Source: an uncultured Methylococcaceae bacterium (lineage in GTDB: Bacteria > Pseudomonadota > Gammaproteobacteria > Methylococcales > Methylococcaceae). Taken from it: DNA of 48,765 nt. Under the pieces are notes generated by a model, which did no database searches, was not told where the DNA came from, and was given only the letters and a program-made list of their open reading frames with translations. A program made the translations under genes and the position numbers. The stretch is from the NCBI GenBank assembly GCA_903930145.1, contig CAIYXP010000283.1, positions 1 to 48,765 of the forward strand, in the 5' to 3' direction. Shown here in pieces: positions 43,866 through 48,765 of this stretch (position 1 is the first letter of the stretch; the number at the start of each line of letters is the position of its first letter).

Positions 43866-44290
43866 GAAATGGGTATTGGTTATGGGGATTCCGATTGCCA
43901 ATCGGATGAAAATACCAATGGGTAGCGCTGGATGCATTGAGAGGTGCTCGTCCAGTGCGACGGAGGCTTCCGAGAGTAATCCGCAACCGATGGTTGCGAG
44001 TAATACTCGGATTCTATCCGTTATCGTGTTAATATATAATTGGATCTTGGCGACCTTATCGGTCGTAACGGAAATGGGTGAAAATCCCATCAGGGGGTAT
44101 TAATGGAGTATTTTGGAAACTGTATTACCTGGCTGCGGGGCAGACACTATGCAGCGGAAACGCTGCAAGCCGACCAGTCGTGTCGGTGGGGCTGGAAACA
44201 GACCTCGGTGCGGATAGCTTCTGCCCACCAAGCGCCTATAACATGGCGCAGCGCAGTGATTGCAATCAGAGCAGATAGGGCATATGGCCT
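43866..44290 (+). ncRNA. Large structured RNA candidate, HEARO/omega-RNA-like
   Basis: About 425 nt with no good ORF but a dense series of short perfect stems. These are TCCGATT/AATCGGA (43890-43906) inside ATTGGT/ACCAAT; CGCAACC/GGTTGCG (43982-43998) inside CCGAG/CTCGG; CGACC/GGTCG (44051-44065); ATGGG/CCCAT (44074-44090); GCAGCG-GAAA-CGCTGC (44151-44166); CCGAC/GTCGG (44170-44186); CTG-GAAA-CAG (44192-44201); and GCGCC/GGCGC (44232-44249). A long-range pair GGGCAGA (44138-44144) / TCTGCCC (44220-44226) encloses several of them. The GAAA tetraloops and this multibranch core remind me of HEARO RNAs, the guide scaffolds of IscB-type nucleases, but no iscB gene is present. The class assignment is from memory and uncertain; that it is a folded RNA is better supported. 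Confidence 0.45.
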
Positions 44291-44340
44291 GGCCAAATTG
44301 GGATGACGTTTTATCGGGTAGGTAAGGGGGCACGGCTTTC

Positions 44341-44532
44341 TCATAAAAATTTCACTTGCATAAGCATTGATTTCAAGTCATCGGGTGAATCCACAAATTT
44401 ATCGATGGCGGCTTGGAAGTTCTTGGGCATCGTTTTCCGGATCAACTCGATGGCGAGGCCGCGCAACAGGCCCATGACTTGGGCTTGGTTGCCCTCCTTC
44501 GTTTTGACGCCATCCTCTTTGAACCCAGGATT
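44341..44532 (-). pseudogene. Transposase C-terminal fragment, ISAs1-like
   Basis: The reading frame GFKEDGVKTKEGNQAQVMG then LLRGLAIELIRKT has the ED...GN..QV...LR.LAI.L.R pattern seen at the C-terminus of ISAs1-like DDE transposases. It abuts an IS630 fragment in another frame at about 44540, so the two are remnants of different elements. Family assignment is tentative. Confidence 0.45.
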
Positions 44533-44542
44533 GGAATGAACA

Positions 44543-45187
44543 GTCCCTGTCCATGAAGCCCAGCACATTGAGCCGCTTGCTTTTCGAGCAAGGCACTTCA
44601 AGCGTTTCCCCGACCGGCTGCCACGCATAGGGGACGCAAGGCTCCAGCGTGAAGCCCGACTGGTCGAAATAGTACAGGTCTATCTGCTGTTGCCCCGCCT
44701 GTGCGATCAGTGTGGCCAGTTGTTGCCGGGACTGCTCGAACAATTCGGGGTCGCGCCTGGACCTCAGCGATCTCCGAACCCGCTTCCAGCAGTACTTTGC
44801 CTGCTTGCAGATTCGCTTGAGCGTTGAGCAACTCAGCTTGATGCCCAGTTCCTCAGCCAATTGCGCCAGCACTTTCTTCAACGACCTCGGGGATTGCTTG
44901 ACCCGCTCCACCGCCCCGTGCTTTTGCCCCTCGGACAATTTGCACGGGCGGCCGCTCCGGGGGTCGTCGAACAAGGCGCACAGGCCCCCTTCCTCCCAGG
45001 AATGCAGCCAAGTCGAGGCGGTTTGCCGGCAAACGTCGAAAGTCGCCGACAGCTCGTTAAGGCTAAATCCCGCATCGCTCAACAAAACGGCGTGAGCACG
45101 CATCCGAGGCGCATGGCAGGGATGGTTTTTGCGCATGGCTTCCAATGTCAGTTTCTCTTCGCCAGAAAGGTTTTTTACATGAAACAT
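44543..45187 (-). pseudogene. IS630-family transposase, truncated
   Basis: The first 215 residues are IS630-like: helix-turn-helix regions (FSLNELSATFDVCRQTASTW), the GRPCKLSEGQ linker and the first catalytic Asp in YYFDQSGFTLEP (Asp175). Homology stops after LNVLGFMDRD, before the second Asp and the Glu, so it is inactive. The right end of the element lies at 45261, next to a TA dinucleotide. Confidence 0.82.
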
Positions 45188-45263
45188 GTCGAATGATGAA
45201 GTTGTTTAAAACCTGGACATGTTAGCCGATTTTTCTGTTAAAAGAAATTTGGTCAGCTACTTA
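45188..45263. mobile_element. Right end of the IS630-family element and its TA target
   Basis: The 74 bp upstream of the transposase start run to TTTGGTCAGCTACT, then TA (45262-45263), where the reading frame of a HigB-like toxin is broken. IS630/mariner elements insert at TA and duplicate it. The opposite end is lost. Confidence 0.55.
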
Positions 45264-45341
45264 CCAGTGATCTAAGGCTGTTGCCACTTCGGGATAGATA
45301 GCCTTGGCATCATTAATCCGCTTTTGGGTAATGATATGCAT
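45264..45341 (-). pseudogene. higB: HigB-family mRNA interferase toxin, N-terminal fragment
   Basis: Twenty-six codons read MHIITQKRINDAKAIYPEV then ATALDHW, the usual start of HigB-type toxins (normally continuing WY). A TAA follows, created by the junction with the IS630 element. The rest of the toxin and the HigA antitoxin are absent. Confidence 0.65.
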
Positions 45342-45566
45342 GGATGATTCCGTAAACAACTTTCTTAATTAGGGCATTAAAGGTTTTGCCCAACAAAGCT
45401 TACCAGTTTTTTCAGCAAGCCTTCTGTTTCCGCTTCAAGCGTCAATATTTCCGTGGTGACTTCTGCCAAGTCTCGCAAGGGTTTGTGCCGGTAGAACACT
45501 TTGTTGAAGCTCATTTCATAGCCTATCACGGTCTTGTCTAGGGCAACCCATGCATCTGCAACATGA

Positions 45567-45773
45567 CAGCAATTCTCATTATGAGGTAAAGAGTTGACAC
45601 GTAACCCGTCATTCCTGCCGGGAAGCAGGAATCCAGTCACAGGGACGTGAAACTTGGGCTGACTCACAGCGCTTAATCAAACGCTTACGCAGCCGACCCG
45701 TTACCGTCCATGGCACTGGATTCCGGCAGTCCATGCCGGAATGACGGCTTCCGCGCCAAAATGAGAATTGCTG
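45567..45773. mobile_element. 207-bp miniature transposon (MITE) inside hsdM
   Basis: The ends are perfect 14-bp inverted repeats, CAGCAATTCTCATT (45567-45580) and AATGAGAATTGCTG (45760-45773). Direct repeats GCAACATGA flank it at 45558-45566 and 45774-45782, a 9-bp target duplication. Inside are hairpins ATTCCTGC-CGGGAA-GCAGGAAT (45611-45632) and ATTCCGGCA/TGCCGGAAT (45720-45742). No ORF of its own. The hsdM coding sequence is continuous across it when the element and one duplicate are removed. Confidence 0.88.
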
Positions 45774-46590
45774 GCAACATGAGGGCGGACTTCGCGCAGG
45801 AAATAGCCGTGAATGTCGTCTTTCAGCGGCTCGTTTTCGGTGTCGCGCAATTCGCTATCCGTTTCGTATTCGATATATTCGCCGGCCTTTTCGTTTGGCC
45901 AAAGCCCAAAATCGGCCAGGTGTTCGGCTTCGGTGCGCAATTCGGTTAGCCGTTCCTTGAGCTTCTTGCCGGTGAGTGAGTGCGTTTTCTTGATGACCTT
46001 GGCGGCGGTTTCTTCACGCCAGCTTATGGCATTGAGGATTTGCTTGCGCTCGGTTGCTGGAAGCTTGGAACCTAGCATATCGACGGCGGCATCCAACTCT
46101 TTGACAAAAGCATTAAAATCCAAGCTGAGATTTTGACCGATAAAGCCCATTAATTTCTCGGCCTTTTCCATGATGCTTTTTTGTTCTTGCCAAATGCTTG
46201 GCAATAACAGTTCCTTGCGGTTGCGTGGTGACAGCGAGATTTCTTCCCGTTCCAGATGGTTTTCGATGGTTTCGGCGTGGTCGGCCAAACCGGCATAAAC
46301 CGCTTCGCCGTATTTGCCGTAAGCCCATTCCATCACTTCAACCAAGGCAGGGTGGAAGCGCAAAGCGGCAATTCTTTCCGGGGTGAATTGTGCTGCCAGC
46401 CTAAGTGGTCGCTCAATGGTGAGCTTGTAATAGCCGAAGTCGCGGTTGTCGAAGACTTTGGAAATATCCGTTTCGGCTAGTCCCAAATTAAGTTGGGTAA
46501 TTTGCTGGATATGTTCGTCTGCAAATTCGCAATTCTTCTGCCCTAGATTCTTGCGAAGTTTGCGATAAAGGTTGGATGCGTCGATCAATT

Positions 46591-46616
46591 GCACCTTGCC
46601 TTTGCACCTTGCCTTT
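46591..46616. repeat. 13-bp tandem duplication causing the hsdM frameshift
   Basis: GCACCTTGCCTTT occurs twice in direct tandem (46591-46603, 46604-46616). On the coding strand one copy would keep the frame (KGKVQLID); the second shifts it by +1. Confidence 0.9.
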
Positions 46617-48006
46617 GCGCTTTTCCTCCTTGCGGTTCGACAAAAGCCAGACATAGGTGGTAATGCCGGTGTTGTAAAACAGATTATTGGGCAGCTGGAT
46701 GATGGCTTCTAGGTAATCGTTTTCGATCAAATGACGACGGATGTTACTTTCCCCGCTTCCCGCATCGCCGGTAAACAAAGCGGAACCGTTATGTACGGTG
46801 GCAATACGCGAACCCAACGGGGTATCGTTTCTGCGCTTCATTTTGTTGACCATTTCCATCAGGAAAAGCAATTGACCGTCTGAAGAGCGGGGAATGGCAG
46901 GATAGAAGTCATATTGTTCGCCGGTCCAGTCGCCCAGATTGACCAAAAAGCGAGGGTCTGTCACTTCTTTTCCATCAATAATGTTGTCTTGATCGGACTT
47001 CCAAGACTTCCCATAAGGCGGATTACTGAGCATGAAGTCAAAACGCATGGTGGCAAATTCATCTTTTGCCAAGGTTGAGCCAAAGCGGATGTTTGCCGGG
47101 TCATTCTCCTTAATCATCAAATCCGATTTGCAGATGGCATAAGTCTCTGGATTAACTTCCTTGCCGTAAAGGTGAACACCCACCTTCGCATGGATTTCGC
47201 CTTCCGGGTCGAGAATGAAATTTTGCGATTCCGTGAGCATCCCACCCGAACCGCAAGCCGGGTCGTAGATCGTCAACGGATTGGGCAGTTTGTCTTTCAC
47301 CGGCAAGAAAACCAAGTGGGTCATCAGCTTGATAACCTCTCGCGGGGTGAAGTGTTCGCCGGCTTCTTCGTTGTTCTCCTCGTTGAATTTCCGAATCAAC
47401 TCCTCAAACACAAAACCCATGCCCAAATTGGAAAGGTCGGGTTGGTTGCGACCGTCTGCCCCTTTGCGGTCATTCGGTGACAAGTTGATTTCGTCAGAAA
47501 CGAATTTCTCAATGACATCGTGCAGCACATCAGACTGTGCCATTTTGTGGATTTGGTTGCGCAAATCGAATTTGGCGATAATGTCTTTTACATTATCCGA
47601 AAAGCCGTCAAGGTAGTTGTTAAGGTTGGCTTCTAATTGAGTGGGATTGCCGAGGAGTGTTTTTAGGGTAAAGCGGGACGTGTTGTAGAACACATAACCG
47701 GAAGCATCGCATAGACCATCCTTGTCTAGGTCTGCCATTTTGACTTCTTCGCGCTGGAAGCGGACTTCCTCTAAAACGGCATCTTTAGTGGGTTCAAGCA
47801 AACAATCCAACCGCCGCAACACGAACATGGGCAGGATGACATCGCGGTATTTGCCCCGGACGAACACGTCACGCAAACAATCGTCGGCAATCGACCAGAT
47901 GAAGGAAACGATCTTGTTATGTGTTGAGTGATCCATTATTTCTGATTTTATGATATGAGCTTGGAACTACCCTCATAATGAGGTAGGCGCAAGGATTCGT
48001 TCGACA

Positions 48007-48087
48007 ATGAATAATAACAAGATTCTGTTTGGTATTCTGACTTTACTCGGCGCGAAATGGGGAAAGTCTAACCGAAATGCCCACTGA
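48007..48087 (+). CDS. Possible 26-residue small membrane peptide
   Basis: ATG at 48007 opens 26 codons ending in TGA: a polar start (MNNNK), a hydrophobic centre (ILFGILTLLGA) and a basic end. AAGGAT lies about 10 nt before it. It could be a small membrane peptide, a leader or chance. Confidence 0.2.
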   Translation: MNNNKILFGILTLLGAKWGKSNRNAH

Positions 48088-48103
48088 TTGCTTGACATTG
48101 GAC

Positions 48104-48126
48104 TTATCCACACAATCTGTGGATAA
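48104..48126. promoter_or_regulatory. Inverted pair of consensus DnaA boxes
   Basis: TTATCCACA (48104-48112) and its complement TGTGGATAA (48118-48126) are both perfect DnaA boxes, 5 bp apart, with a TTGACA at 48093-48098 just upstream. This could be part of a replication origin, or a DnaA-regulated promoter. Confidence 0.6.
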
Positions 48127-48245
48127 CTCTGTTTTCATGCTGTCAAATCCTTTTGCCTCTGCGGCCTACGCCGAATGTACAAAAAATGACCAAATCGTTA
48201 CAACTACAAGAACTGGAAGATTGCGGTCAAGGAATGGCCGGAATT

Positions 48246-48491
48246 ATTTCGCGTGGCGAAAATCATCCTCTCCCCTACCCTACCCTTTCCAGCAATGGCT
48301 CAAATTGACGGCTGCGCCAGTCAGGGGAACGGCTTACCGTTACGACCATCAACTTCAAGATTTTCGCGTCGCGAAAATATGAGCGTTGCGGTCGCCGGTT
48401 GGCTGGCCTTGACGAAACTGGCTTGTTGGGTGGAAGTCAAAGGCAACACGAAGCTTTGCCGAAGTTGGAAATATTTTCGCGTCGCGAAAAT
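48246..48491. repeat. Three copies of a TTTTCGCG palindrome
   Basis: ATTTCGCGTGGCGAAAAT (48246-48263), ATTTTCGCGTCGCGAAAAT (48360-48378) and the same 19-mer at 48473-48491 are spaced about 114 bp apart. The intervening sequence is not repeated in a CRISPR-like way. A related palindrome lies at 43177-43194. Confidence 0.8.
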
Positions 48492-48765
48492 AAACAACCC
48501 TGCTGCCAGCCATGAACAGGCGTGTCTACCCTGCCCCGCACGGAGAGTGCCGACGACGATAGGACAAAGGCCGACATTGTTTATCGGTCGTTTACTGATA
48601 AAGGCAATTGGTAAATCCTATAACGCCAGACAACGGCCATTGTTTTACGTTGCTCGTCGGCGGCTTGACGGGCGTAGGCCGGCAGGGGGATGACAGGAAC
48701 CCATTGATGGTTTTATTACCTTCCGTGCAAACACACCCATCGGTGACGAACTCCCGCATAATTGT

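Larger units (their letters stand above)
45377..47936 (-). pseudogene. hsdM: Type I restriction-modification DNA methyltransferase (HsdM), doubly disrupted
   Basis: The first 446 or so codons (from 47936) encode the methyltransferase domain with an N-terminal helical domain, DPACGSGG (SAM site, about residue 225) and NPPY (catalytic, about 307). At 46591-46616 a 13-bp tandem duplication shifts the frame. The correct continuation (LIDASNLYRKLRKNLGQKN) resumes one frame over and runs to REVRPHVA, where a 207-bp element is inserted. The last part (ALDKTVIGYEMSFNKVFYRHKPL) resumes at about 45558 and ends at 45377. No hsdS or hsdR is in the window; downstream is the IS630/HigB debris. Known role: adenine methylation as part of an M2S complex. 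The truncated first ORF alone retains all catalytic motifs. Confidence 0.88.
47937..48765. other. Non-coding stretch at the window end
   Basis: No recognisable gene apart from the tentative peptide. A hairpin CTACCTCATT-like palindrome (CCCTCATAATGAGG) lies near 47973-47986. The DnaA-box pair and the palindromes are listed separately. Two longer frames over 48077-48693 have no recognisable domain and cross the palindromes. Confidence 0.5.

Noticed and set aside
44060-44135. Cobalamin riboswitch, suggested by GGGTGAAAATCCC and a later AACTGT
   Set aside because: The other conserved B12-box elements and their spacing are missing, and no cobalamin or transport gene follows.
43600-44290. Group II intron, suggested by GTGCGCAAC and GGTGAAAATCCC segments
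   Set aside because: No domain V hairpin, no reverse transcriptase and no intron-like 3' end are visible.
48246-48491. CRISPR array
   Set aside because: Only three palindromic repeats about 114 bp apart; spacers are too long and there are no cas genes.
48253-48693. 146-codon open frame at the window end
   Set aside because: It runs through the palindromic repeats, has a low-complexity basic composition and no recognisable domain.

Overview
The window reads as accessory chromosome of a gammaproteobacterium, most plausibly a methanotroph-like (Methylococcales-type) or related environmental lineage. The basis is the gammaproteobacterial dialect of PEP-CTERM sorting tails (VPIPAAVWLFGSALAGLG), a BCCP/MauG-type diheme cytochrome, an exopolysaccharide cluster of the kind that accompanies exosortases, and the overall codon style. 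This is inference; there is no rRNA or tRNA in the window to place it.

Layout. 1-2820: C-terminal part of a repeat-rich autotransporter. 2824-14647: two divergent exopolysaccharide operons (leftward asparagine-synthetase-like amidotransferase plus a secreted TIM-barrel-like protein; rightward two GT4 and one GT2 glycosyltransferases, a methyltransferase, a two-domain dehydrogenase/oxidoreductase and a heparinase/alginate-lyase-like protein). 14779-17386: a small unknown ORF and a diheme cytochrome with an RskA-like N-terminal domain. 18169-26393: five secreted proteins with C-terminal sorting tails, interrupted by two tandem TPR-sulfotransferases. 26386-42179: an apparently dedicated type II secretion/MSHA-pilus-like machine (three very large pseudopilin-like proteins, GspL-, GspM-, GspE-, GspF-, GspC/PilP- and GspD-like proteins), then an outer-membrane barrel, a further secreted protein and two small lipoproteins. 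42180-45341: a graveyard of insertion-sequence fragments, a truncated plasmid-type replicase, a truncated HigB toxin and a long non-coding stretch that ends in a strongly folded RNA candidate. 45377-47936: a type I restriction-modification methylase gene (hsdM) broken twice. 47937-48765: non-coding, with a pair of consensus DnaA boxes and three copies of a TTTTCGCG palindrome.

How it may work together. Three secreted proteins (19817-20635, 25617-26393, 40223-41485) share the blocks WDG, PAFT(L/V)W and GYAN(A/S)GPTGW. One lies just before the pseudopilins in overlapping reading frames, and another is at the distal end of the secretin operon, so this family is a good candidate substrate or surface component of the secretion machine. 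The machine's ATPase carries an N-terminal PilZ domain with both c-di-GMP-binding signatures. A shared dyad, TGTGTNATATNACACA, lies between the divergent exopolysaccharide operons and upstream of the pseudopilin/secretion operon, with weaker matches before two sorting-tail genes. I infer one surface/biofilm programme linking polysaccharide, sorted proteins and secretion.

The most unusual items are the PilZ-fused secretion locus and its protein family, the shared dyad, the structured RNA at about 43866-44290, and the 207-bp miniature transposon with a perfect 9-bp target duplication inside hsdM.
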